In this document: one piece after another, positions 23,801 through 33,915 of the stretch
Layout of the letters: every line of letters begins with the position of its first letter
Position numbering within the stretch: position 1 is the stretch's first letter
Assembly (NCBI GenBank): GCA_903772945.1
Contig: CAICTM010000029.1
Coordinates: forward strand, 62,001 to 126,000
Direction of reading: 5' to 3'
DNA from: Seminavis robusta
Taxonomy: Eukaryota > Bacillariophyta > Bacillariophyceae > Naviculales > Naviculaceae
Length of the DNA: 64,000 nucleotides
Made by a program: the position numbers and the translations under genes
The notes under the pieces: generated by a model
Seen by the model: the letters and a program-made list of their open reading frames with translations, nothing else
Database searches by the model: none
Told to the model about the DNA's origin: nothing

Positions 23801-23817
23801 TCGTCGTCGTCATCCAT
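14803..23817 (-). CDS. CHD-type ATP-dependent chromatin remodeller with HMG, PHD, three bromodomains and a PDZ-like domain
   Basis: Twelve exons: 23817-22887, 22810-22221, 22133-19721, 19625-19187, 19097-19067, 18962-18639, 18546-18132, 18032-17983, 17871-17543, 17457-17307, 17211-15829 and 15732-14803; all introns are GT-AG, 76-111 bp, and phases close to give 2661 aa. Domains in order: chromodomain (~178-220), HMG box (~360-425), bromodomain 1 (~445-540), Cys/His PHD finger (~565-610), second chromodomain (~650-690), PDZ-like region (~810-890), long acidic linker, Snf2 ATPase with DEMGLGKT (~1311), VVDEAHRLR and SGTPLQND, helicase C half with QARCHRIGQ, bromodomain 2 (~2200-2300), basic linker and bromodomain 3 near the C terminus. 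Such enzymes slide or evict nucleosomes using ATP; the readers would bind methylated and acetylated histones. The ATG at 23817 is the first in frame (a TTG lies two codons upstream). Confidence 0.93.
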
Positions 23818-24480
23818 TGTCAATGGCTGGTCTAGTGTTCACTTTCCACAATCAGAATCACCCGCTAAGGCATCCACAAAGTCAACAAAGTCAACAAGCG
23901 GCAGAAACCGTGAGCATCCAGCGATAAAGTAGGCTTGGTGCCGTAAAATCAACAATAGAGCAACAATAAGTGTAAAGAGTGCAAAGAAACATGCAGAGGG
24001 TGTAGAATAGTTGTCGTTGACGGTCTTGCAGGGTCCAAAAACACTTCTTGGCACTCCCAGGCACCCGTGCAATGCGGAAAACTGGTCAATTTGTGAAGGT
24101 GGCGTCACAATTTTGACAGTACGAAAAGCTTCGATCTTCCGCTTCCTCATTTAATTTCTCCAGTCGGGTCCCCAACAATGACAGAAACAAGCCGAAACAT
24201 CAAAACAACACTCCAACAACAACAAACAACAACATCAATCAACCCTTACCTTCACCTTTTAAACACAACAAACAATAAAGACAAAGCTTTGGCTGCGGAG
24301 CAATCGTTGTCTGATGTCCTCGCTTGACAGTGCCTAAAAAGCAGTAAAGAGCAAACAACGGCGGGCCCTGAGGCAAAAGAACCCGGAAGCATCCTTTACT
24401 TTTTCGTCCAACCGTCGTCCGGCCAAAAGCAGGCCGGGAAAATTTTGCCGCCCTCGATCCACCAAAGACCGTTGTCCATC
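23818..24480. promoter_or_regulatory. 5' region of the remodeller gene
   Basis: No gene is visible. The sequence holds a short tandem (GTCAACAAA repeated at about 23879-23898) and a CAACAA-rich tract at 24209-24240 upstream of the minus-strand start. Promoter or 5' UTR function is inferred from position. Confidence 0.3.
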
Positions 24481-24489
24481 ATTGCCGCT

Positions 24490-25125
24490 AAGGGTACCGT
24501 ACCATGGTAGCACCGGTACTGGAGAGGCCCCTGTTACTGATGTTACATGTTACCTGGTACCAGTACTCTCACAGCAGCTCTACCTGGTACGGTACCGTAC
24601 CCACTCCCTCGTGCGTGCTCCACTATCCAAGCGGACACCAACTAAAGAAGCAGTGTTGCTTTGTTGGCTATCTATCTAGCTAGCTAGCTCCAAGCAGAAT
24701 CAAATGATAATTGGTCTTCCACTGACTCTACGTACACAGCTAATTCTACTTTTCCTACGATACGGCCACAGGAATTCAATAGCCAGACTAGAGTACCGCC
24801 ACAAGTGGATGCCCTGATTCGATTCGCAATCAAGTTTTCAGCTCGAACCGTGCGTGACGGCCGTATCAGCTATCTATATCCAGAGGAGGCCCTAATCCTT
24901 CGACAATTGATTTGCCTAGTAGGGTCCGTTCACGTGCTGAGTGCTACAGCGTACTTGTAGAGGATTGCTGTCCTCGGAATCTGTGCCACACTTCGTCCTT
25001 GCTGGCTGGCTGGAAAACATTGCTTGGCACTTTGCTCCGCTGCCTCCACCGAGTACCGGTGGAGTTCTCCATTGTTGGTTTGACTTCTGGCAGAAACCGG
25101 TACCGTACCGGTGCCGGTACCACTT
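24490..25125. repeat. GTAC/CTAG palindrome-rich intergenic sequence
   Basis: Overlapping 4-bp palindromes GTAC and GGTACC occur in dense runs at 24491-24530, 24550-24605 and 25096-25121, with a CTAGCTAGCTAG run at 24676-24688. No coding sequence is convincing. Similar clusters recur in other intergenic parts of the window (11641-11690, 39829-39862, 52447-52470, 60382-60440, 62424-62475). Confidence 0.55.
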
Positions 25126-25673
25126 CATCGTCGGTTTCTAGGCAAAAAGATCTAACGGCAGAGTACTCAAGTAGTAGAAAGAAGACGAAGAGATAGGAGA
25201 GGGAAAGAGAACACAAGTTTTGACGATCTACGTGCTTGATCACCCGCGATTACATTGCAGGATGAACTCTAAATTCCAAGTTACTTCGGGCTTTGGGTCT
25301 TGTTGCATCACCTGTATCGCTCGATAGTAGTAGAAGCAGCCAACGGTTGAAGTGCCTTGTTCACCACCACAGGCCTGGGGCACAGCAGAACAGAAGCCTT
25401 TCACCAAGAATGGCTGATCCCATGTCAAACGTCCTCAACATGCGAAGGTGGCACCGCGAAGCAATGCATCCAATCCAGTGTGCAAATATCTTAAAATCGT
25501 GTCGACGCAATACGGCGAACTGGCTGCTATGATCTCTTTGCTTCGATCCTCTGCGGCAAGAAGGGTACCGGTATGGGTCTGCAATGTGCCAGGTATACCG
25601 AGAACATCATTTGAGATTCCGGTCTCTCTACCGGCATAATCGGTAGCCACGTGGTCCTCTGGTTCGCTTCGGA

Positions 25674-25686
25674 GGGGGGGGGGGGG
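25674..25686. repeat. G13 homopolymer
   Basis: Thirteen consecutive G residues in a gene-poor interval. The surrounding 25126-26160 shows no convincing gene; short ORFs there have no recognisable motif. Confidence 0.8.
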
Positions 25687-26159
25687 CTCTTTCATTTTCC
25701 AACCTTTACACATCAACTGCCAAGCCATGCAATAGGCTGCCGTCTCGAGATGCTGTTGTTTAGTTTCGTTTGTCGGGATTGTCTAGTAGAGTGCAGGCAC
25801 TCACGGCTGCAATAATAGCTCAGTTGCTTGTTTTGTACCAATTAAACCACCGCACAGGCCCTCTGATGCATCCTGGACATGCTCCAGACGCCACCCCAGG
25901 CCAATCATGCACTGTAACTCCTGTACATGTAAGCCCAACTCCTGTCGAACACATGGAGTGCATGCTGGCAGCAACAACAAGTACAGACATTCTTCGCTCC
26001 GCCTCAACTCAAAACAGCCTACAGGAACACCAAGTTAGTTCTTCAATACTGTCTCGACTTGACCAGTCTCTATGGTACGAACTGGGTGGCTTCTTGGCCA
26101 GCTTTCTTTGGCCCATAGCTAGCTAGGATGTCTGCTCTACGTACCGTGTGGTGTATTCT

Positions 26160-27310
26160 ACGGCAGGTCCAGCACCTGGGCTACGCAACAGGTCCAAGCA
26201 ACAACGTCAGATCCCATATATATATATTGTTCATTATTATCTGGCCCCACTCCGGAATCAACACTTGGACATAAACCTGGCCCAAACCTCAGACCAACTC
26301 CAGGCCAGAACGGGTAAATCGCCAAGGCTAACTCACCTCGGCCCAACTTGTGGACCACTTTCGGGACCAGCTCCTCAACCAACCAACTCCTGAACCAAAA
26401 CCGGTCAATCTCCAGGCCCAAACCGAGACCAGTTCCTGGTCCAACACCAGGGACCGTACATTGCCAGGTCACACTCAAACACCACCAGGCTCCATGCCTG
26501 GCAATCACCACGCCCCACTTCTGGCTGAATGCTGGGACAAATACCACGCCGCAACTCCAGCCCCCAATCCCGACCCGTGTTTCTCAGACCAACATAATGC
26601 CCCACTTGGTCCAACTCTAGGATCCATTCCAGGGCCAACCTAGGTACACAGTCGGGCAAAACTAGAGGTACACCAACATGCTCCACACTGGTACCACCTC
26701 CAGGACCAGCACCTGAACCAACAGTGGGACAAACTGTACTAGTAGTTTTACGGCAACGGAGTCCTACGGATGAACTCGTTTACGGTGCTAGGTATCGATA
26801 TCCCAAACCGATTGACTATTCAGGGACTTATAGGTTTAATTGGTTCTTAGGTTTTGGGATTGTGCACTGGAATAATGAGGAGCTCTTTTGGATTTAGGAG
26901 CTTTGGAGGCTCCAATACAGAGTTGGAGAAAGCGCTTGGGCTGGGATCTTGCAGTGTTTGATCTGTGGGTGTCAAACAACAACTATAAAGATCCATCTGT
27001 TTTTCCATTGGTCAATTCATAAGCTGAGAGTCTTTGACAACTTTCCACTGAGTAAGGCTCAACCAATCCCACAAGAAACACCGCGTGCATGTATGCACCA
27101 ATCCTGAACCAAATCTCTCAGACCAATGCAAGGCCAAACTCGCTGCCGCACTCCTGGGGAAGATGCTCGAACCATTCTCTTGACCTTTTCCTGAATGAAC
27201 CTACTCAAGGACCTACCGGTACAACTGGTCCATCTCCAGATCCCACACTTGGACCAGTTCCAGGACCAGCACCAACTGCGGGTGCAGTTCCAACCAACAC
27301 CCCAAGACTA
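26160..27310. repeat. Degenerate short-period repeat (GGACCA/CTCCA type)
   Basis: Two blocks (26160-26740 and 27100-27300) are built from diverged units of roughly 12-18 bp resembling GGACCAnnTCCAGGACCA. Translated on the plus strand they give Gly-Pro-rich peptide such as GPVPGPAP, but stops and frame changes interrupt it. It could be the remains of a gene for a proline-rich or collagen-like protein, or simply a decayed minisatellite. The stretch between the blocks (26745-27090) is A+T-richer with no feature. Confidence 0.55.
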
Positions 27311-27733
27311 GATTTATTTGATTTAGTAAATTACGGTCCAAAATGTGCAGTCGGTCCATCTCAAAGAGGTCGCCCCGCTGAGTCGGCTCTGTGTGAGTCG
27401 GCAAGATGAATACCAACAGTGTTAATTAATAGTTAAAAGAGGTGCAACTGTAACTATCGGCGTCAATCAAACATGTGGGAAGCCTTATACCCACGATAAA
27501 CAATGCTTTGATTGCCAAATGGTTCTGAAAACGGTCACCAGTACTTTGTGTCACGGGACATCAAGCCAATTCCAAGCCCTCTTTCAAAACAAATAAATTC
27601 ACTCCGGCTGCGATCTACAAGACCCGACCATTTTTTCTCGTCCTTTACATCGATAACCCTGTCTCCTCCAGTCCCTTCTATTATTGGTTTCTTCATCCAA
27701 TCGAGAGATAAATCAACAAACAAATAGCAGAAA

Positions 27734-30700
27734 ATGGCATTAGTAGAAGAACCCATGTCGCCACCGGCGGTTTCGTCGAGTGCTTCCGCAACGAATAACT
27801 CATCTGACAGCTCTACTCCACCGGAAGCCTCGACACCTGCACCGGAAGTAGTCCACAAGGCTGGAGTTGGCGGTGTTGTTCCGACTCCACCGCATTCCCA
27901 GAGGTCGTTTAAATCGCCCTCAAAGCCCAAAATGCGACGAAAAGTTTCTGTGGAAGATGCTCTAGCCACATCCACAGCCGTTCAGCGTTTGGTGGAATAT
28001 TTTGTGGTGGTTTCATCCCAACCACGATGGGAAACAACTCCACGCTTGCAGACTCCTGACCCCAAGAGTCGCAAGAAAGGAGGAGAAAAGAAGGCCAAGG
28101 ATCCTCCTAAAACTGTTGAAAAGCCCATTGTCTTTGAAACCCCCAGCCAAAACCAACGCACTACAACACATTTTGACCCTGACAACTTGATCTCACCTGA
28201 ACCTCTGAACCCTCCAACCACCAAGAAAAAGCCCAAACCTCTTGGTTCCAGATTTCGATTTAGAGTCCTAGACAATGACGCTACTGTGGAACAACGGCCG
28301 TCATTCAGTGATGATGATGAAAAGAAGGAAGTGGACTCAGCAACAAACCCGCTGGAGGAACCGGCTTCTCCGACTCCTCGAAGCGAGTGGACTCGAGACG
28401 ATGATGCTCAAAGCACAGCACCCGACTTGGAGGAAACTGGTCAATCAGGATCTGATGAAAATATTCACATGCCTTCGCATAAGAATTGTAACCATTCTTT
28501 TCAGCCCCTGATTACGGCACGGTTTCCTCTCATGGATCACGCTGACAATCCCTTGAATCCAATGATTACTCAATTTTGCTATCCCTCTGGAGATGTTATT
28601 GTGCCATCTCGAGTTTATGAGTTGCCACGGGTCCACCACTTTGTTCTTACCAACGACAAGGGCAGAAAGGTCTATGGGACATGCTTGACCATTATGGAGG
28701 AGTACCATGCGTCTGAGGAAGAACCATGGATCCGAAGAGACAATATTCACAGTGAGGACTCTAGCCATGATATTGAGGTCACTGTCAGCGACAAAGACTC
28801 GGCACTCTATATCCCCAAGGTCCTCTGTATTCTTTCCACCTGGCCCTACCTGACAGCATTCCGAGAATATTTGGCTCAGCTATATCGGCTCTCGTCCTCC
28901 ACAAACATTATGAAGGCCCCCATTGAGCGCTATGTCATCAACATTACCCAAGAGATTCCAGCACCACCACCGGGTGCCTACGAAGTGCAAGTGTCAATCC
29001 TGAACTCCACCATTAGATTTTGGGCACCGCCTGCCAAGTTGCCCATTGCCTACGTCGCTCTACCTTATCAAACCCTGTTTGATTGCCTGGACGTGGAGAA
29101 CATTCTCCTCTTGTGGAATGCTCTGATCATGGAAAATAAGATCCTGGTAGGTTACGCATCAGCTTATTGAGCTGTTCCTCAGAGAGCGTATAATGTGTTT
29201 TTTCGTTTGCCTCAACCACTTTTTGTTTTGTCTTGCTTTTCTTACTCTCTTCCAGTTGGTGTCGAGTCAATATTCCGTTTTGACGGTGTGCGCCGAAATC
29301 TTGACATCTCTCTTGTTTCCCATGCGATGGTGTCATCTTTATGTTCCGCTGTTGCCACGCTTCATTTGCCCCATGCTGGATGCTCCGGTCCCGTACTTGT
29401 GTGGGGTTGTGCGAGAGAACTGGCTTTATGCTCAGCAATTTGTCTGCAGAGAAACTATCATTGTGGATTTGGATAGGGTGAGTGGACGATAGTGGCATTT
29501 GCTCTTTTGTCTCTCTGTTTGTTGTCTAACCAATCCCCTCCCATTTTTCATGACGACAGAACACGGTCGCAACCGGGGAGATGACGCCACCATTTCTTAC
29601 CCCGCCAATTAAAAAATGGTCCAAGCTGAGGGCGGCCATCGAGCAGACAGCTGGGAGCTTGTTTTGGAAAACACGGGGATTGGATGCTGAATATCACAAA
29701 CTCATGAATGGCCGACGTATCAATCTTCGACGAAACCTCGCCAATCTACAAAAGAAGGGGTCACAGACGTGGAAGGAGAAACTGCATTCGTTTGATCACG
29801 CCTTCAATTTAGCTTTCACTCCCACTTCGGCAAACATCCTAAACGACAATATCTCCGACTACGAGCAGAGTCAATGGGACCGAGTCCAAGAAGCCTTCCT
29901 TCGGTTCTTCGTTGCGCTTTTGAAGGACTATCGGAAGTTTGCCAAGCCGCCAAACGGAAACGAGCCAGGTGTATTCCGCAAGGAAGACTTCATTGCGTCG
30001 CAAAAACCAGAAAACCAACCTTTCTTAGCCGCGCTGTGCGAGACGCAACAGTTTGAGGATTATATCACCAAGCGGCTCTACAGCCCTGGCGAGCCTGACG
30101 TGATCTTTTTTGACCAGAGCATTGACGCGAAACTAAACCGAAGTCGCTTGAAGCTTCGAAAGGTGGACACTCCGTTCTTGCAAAGCGCCAAGGCCCACAA
30201 GGTGCTCAAGAAGGTCCAAGCGGTCGAGCCCAGCACGGAAGGGTTGTCCGAAAGCAGAAACTCGGAACCATACGTCTACAAAGTGTGGCCCGAGGTATTC
30301 GACCTCTCCTTGGTCTGCGCTCCAAAGCCTATCCCAAGAATGATTGCAGCAGAGTTCGATCGTCAATGCGTCTTGGTATCCCGTTTGCGATTGGCCAACT
30401 ACAAGCCTCGAGAGGAGGCCGACAGCATCGATCTTGTTCCAGACGAACAACAAGACTTCTTTGCGGCTGATTACGACTCTTCCCCGGAGTGCGCAGCCTT
30501 TACAGTCTTCTTTTTCGCCTACTCTCATTTCATTGGCCGTGATTGGCAGGAGTACCAAAAGAAGCGAAAGGAACTGGAAGCAGAGAATCTTGCGAGGACC
30601 CCTCTGTTTTCACCCGGGACCACAAAAACTCCAGAACGGTCCTCGCAACAGCATGTTATTGACGAAAACAGGGAGCTTCCATCAAACGCTTTGACTACTG

Positions 30701-32037
30701 GGAACCACCAGGATCTTTCATCTGCCAATTGCAACGACGACTGCTATATTGCAGTCTGCGACGATTGTACTAAGGCAACGGTTGGATCCACCCTTCCCTA
30801 CACTTCTCCGTTCCCAATTATGTATCCAGATTTCAAGAAGTTTTCGCTTCTTGCTAGCGCGGTGAAGCGCACTGCGTCCAAGACAACCGAGCCTTACGTG
30901 ACTCCCAATAGAACCGCGTCACTTGTGGACAACATTGCAGACGATTCGCTGGCTGAGTACGAGGAAGCCCGTGCAGTTGCGAGCGCTCAGTTGGACCTTG
31001 GTTTTGAGACGCTGAAAACAATGTCGCAACTTCGACACTTCGCACCGGATCCCGACGCCTACAAATCTCTCATGGGCGCTTGCGGCAGATGTGGTGATAC
31101 ACAGCGGGCTTTGGAGCTCATTGAAATCATGAAGCACGATGGTTTAGTTGACGGTGAAGTGCTCTCTTGGTTTGTCTCTGCGTTTGCCCACAACGACGAC
31201 GCGGCCCTGGCTAGTCGGCTCTCTCCCGCAAACAGAGACAATGTGAAGTCGCCTCACCGCGGTTCAGACGATGCCTACTACAAGTACCTCGAGAAAAAAC
31301 TCGAACTGTTGGAATGCAGTCGTGAGCTCCGGGGCTCGTCCTCCTGTCTGACTGGTCTCCTGTCTTCGGACGATGAAAGTGTGTTCTCTGCTGATTCATC
31401 ATCATCTTCGGTGGCAAGCGCACCGGTACAATCCACATCATCGTTCATGGAATGGTTCACGCCTCACAAAAAGACCAACAAGAAGAAGCGCAAGTCGAAA
31501 CGTAAACGTCGCAAGTCCTCTCTTCAGATTGGCATGCCCGTTTCTGATGTTGTTGCAAAGCAAGTCATGTTGGCCGAGAACTTGTTGGACTTTTTGTACC
31601 CAAGTTTGTCTATTGACACGCACGGAGACTGCTGTCCGCAATGCTCAGCCGAGTTGAAGGAGTCGGACATTGTCCAGGGGTGGGTTCCTTGCGCCTTTAG
31701 CAACTTCACAACTGCCTGTCCTGCTTGCAAGCACAGATTCGTTCCTCGATTCTCTGTGACCAATTTGGCGCCTGACTTTCAGGGCAGCCAGGGTTTGGGA
31801 ACGCCACTGTACTGCGAATACTTGAGTCCGTGGGTGCTCCGCAAAGAGCTGCACGCCGTTGCCAAAGGAGAGGGTGGAATCGAAGAATTGACCAAGCCAG
31901 AGTGGAGGAGCGGGAACGATATTCATTCCACGATATGGTGGAACCTCATTGTGCTCTGCAGAAAGTACAGATTGCCTTATACTTTTCTGCTTCAGGGGAG
32001 CTTTCTTCAAAACCGTCTCATCACAGCAACACCTTGA
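27734..32037 (+). CDS. DENND4/Crag-like DENN-domain Rab guanine-nucleotide exchange factor
   Basis: Three exons, 27734-29146, 29256-29477 and 29560-32037, give 1370 aa; both introns are phase 0. After a disordered, Ser/Pro-rich N terminus come uDENN (~245-330, with HHFVLTNDKGRKVYGTC), the DENN core (~400-560, LLWNALIMENKILLVSSQYS across intron 1) and dDENN (~600-720). A pentatricopeptide-like helical pair (~1023-1075, PDAYKSLMGACGRCGDTQRA) and a C-terminal zinc ribbon (CPQC at ~1238, CPACKHRF at ~1266) follow. DENN plus PPR plus this C-terminal ribbon is the layout of metazoan DENND4/Crag, which activates Rab10-type GTPases in membrane traffic. The exact Rab partner here is unknown. ATG 27734 opens the frame shortly after stops. 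Confidence 0.9.
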
Positions 32038-32384
32038 TGTTTTGCAAATAAATCAAAAGCATGAGCAATGTCAAGGACGGACGGACCTTTTGGTGAACAT
32101 TATAGTCATACACCAAACCAAATAGCTACCACCAAACTATCCTATATCTTTCGGATTTCCGCAGTAGTGCACTAGAGTAGCTATCCTGTTGTCGTCATCC
32201 GTGTAGAGCAGAAGTGTATGCAATTGCATTTTCTGAGCTGGGTCCTCCTTTGAATCGGATCTCTAGCTAGCTACTGTAGCTAGAAACGAAACAATGGTTA
32301 CTGTTACTGCAGCCCTCTGTGCCAAACCTATGTGTGTAAGAACAGCTGTAAGAAACTATGGCCCGGAGTGCCCAAAATGCCTGG
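32038..32384. other. Convergent 3' intergenic region
   Basis: Gap between the 3' ends of the DENND4-like and CRAL-TRIO genes. It contains AAATAAATC near 32046 (possible polyadenylation signal) and a CTAGCTAGCTA run at about 32262. No gene is seen. Confidence 0.35.
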
Positions 32385-33260
32385 TTAGAATTGGAAATGT
32401 GCTTCCATCTTTGTCCGAAGTGTCATGAGCTCCCTAGCTCTGGAAAGCATCCTATTGTTTGCCTCCAGAAGAGAAGGTTGTAAATACATCTCAGATAATG
32501 ACCTTGGGGCTTCATTTTCTTCTCCTAAGGGAACAGTGCAGCCCAATTCCACCTTTGACATGATCGCTGGGGGAAAGATGTGCTTTGTGAGGGAGAACAT
32601 TACATTGGCAATGGTCCCTGTGTTGAAGACCAGGAACTTGCTGCACTGGACAGGGTACATGTCACCGAACTCCAGGTTGTACTTGTAGAAGAACTCCAGT
32701 TTTAGGTTGTCCCAATCAAAGCTTCCAAAATCAGCCATGGTGTATTGACCATTTCGGATGGTTGCCAGAGTTGGCTGGCAGACAAGGAAGTAATAATAGA
32801 ACCCAACCTTGGGAACAGAGCAACAGACTTGTTTAGATTAGATGTTCAAGGACCAGGAATGATAGTGTCGGCAGAACATCAGTAGGGAAGCACCTACCAA
32901 ACAAGTTTTCCAGTTTTCCTCTGTTTCCATGGCAGCTATTTGATTGTGTTTTCCACTATTCATGATGTGCAGACCCTCATTTTTCATAGGGTCAACATCC
33001 AGATACAGAATTCCCCCTGGCATGAGTTCAAACAGCTTGGAGAGCATTTCAACGCACTGTTCCACTGAATTGTTGACTCCATACTGCTTTTGAAATGCCT
33101 GTATTCTAGTTATCCTTTTCAAAGCATTGGAGAGGTCCCCTTGAGCAATTATGCAATAGTGTGCCAGCCACATGTCATTTTCTTCGTCAAGATTGGGTCG
33201 ATGTTGCATTGCTTGCTTCAGTTCCCACGTCCATCTCTGCTCTTCCTCACTCAGCATCAT
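32385..33260 (-). CDS. CRAL-TRIO (Sec14-like) lipid-binding protein
   Basis: Two exons, 33260-32898 and 32807-32385, with a 90-bp GT-AG phase-0 intron, give 261 aa. The N-terminal half has a helical CRAL-TRIO-N-like segment (LSNALKRITRIQAFQKQYG). The C-terminal half has the lipid-binding fold signature YPVQCSKFLVFNTGTIANVMF followed by the K-I-F-P helix, as in Sec14 and tocopherol-transfer proteins. Family members shuttle hydrophobic ligands such as phosphoinositides, retinoids or tocopherol. The ligand cannot be told. The ATG chosen is the first in frame after a TAG; a 58-codon acidic ORF sits in the same frame upstream. Confidence 0.82.
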
Positions 33261-33293
33261 GGTACTGTGCCGATGACACAACCGATCTTGTAG

Positions 33294-33470
33294 CTAAGTC
33301 CGAATGAGATCTACTTCCTCGTCATCATCATCAGTATCATCTGATTCTTCGTGTTCGTTGCCGGATTCGGTATCCCCTCCGCTTGATCGACTCTGCCCCT
33401 CATGATGCTCCTCGTGCTCCTCAAAGCTCTCTTCCGCTTCGCTGCTGTCCCTGTCGGAATTTACTGCCAT
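33294..33470 (-). CDS. Acidic 58-aa upstream ORF, in frame with the CRAL-TRIO gene
   Basis: An ATG at 33470 opens a frame rich in Asp, Glu and Ser that ends at TAG 33296-33294, 34 bp before the CRAL-TRIO ATG and in the same phase. The Asp/Glu run (SDDTDDDDEEVD) looks like an acidic extension. It may be a regulatory upstream ORF, a lost N-terminal extension, or an exon separated by a tiny intron that I could not define (the best GT-AG pair gives 50 bp and breaks phase). Confidence 0.35.
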   Translation of the reverse strand: MAVNSDRDSSEAEESFEEHEEHHEGQSRSSGGDTESGNEHEESDDTDDDDEEVDLIRT

Positions 33471-33915
33471 GGCTGCTTTACAGCTTATTTACAGTGACCT
33501 GGCTCTGCATGGTGGGTGGGGATTCCTGCAGGACAGGTCAGCATGCAGTTGATCTATCTGAAAGGGTCAGAATTCCGTATACCGCGTAGTCGCCTTTTCT
33601 ATTTTTGTGTTTTGACTTTATATTTTTATGTTTCAGGTTGATTTTAGCACTTATTTGTTTGCTATTTGCACATTTTAGTTTTTGGTTAGTAGAATCGTGA
33701 TTTTCGGCCATTTCGTACAGACAAGTTTGAACATGGCCACCGGTACATGTACGGGTACTCGCAGCTGGCTCTACTAGCTGCCCCGTAGCCTTAGACAGGG
33801 TTTTGCAGGGTCAAAATATTATTATTGCATAAAAAGATCTGAACGGTATTGCCATTGTTGTGGAACACGCCCGATTCGATTCATCATTCTGAAGGCGGGG
33901 AGGGCAAGGCAGAGA
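33471..33915. promoter_or_regulatory. Divergent promoter region (CRAL-TRIO / RluA-like)
   Basis: A gap of 445 bp between head-to-head genes, with a T-rich tract at about 33595-33690 and a GTAC-rich stretch at 33740-33770. Promoter function is inferred from orientation. Confidence 0.3.

Noticed and set aside
23839-24150. 103-aa ORF upstream of the remodeller
   Set aside because: It lies in the presumed 5' UTR in another frame with a low-complexity hydrophobic tail and no splice link to exon 1.
24490-24610. GTAC runs as copper-response elements
   Set aside because: GTAC is the core of such elements in green algae, but the density here looks like a repeat process and no copper gene is adjacent.
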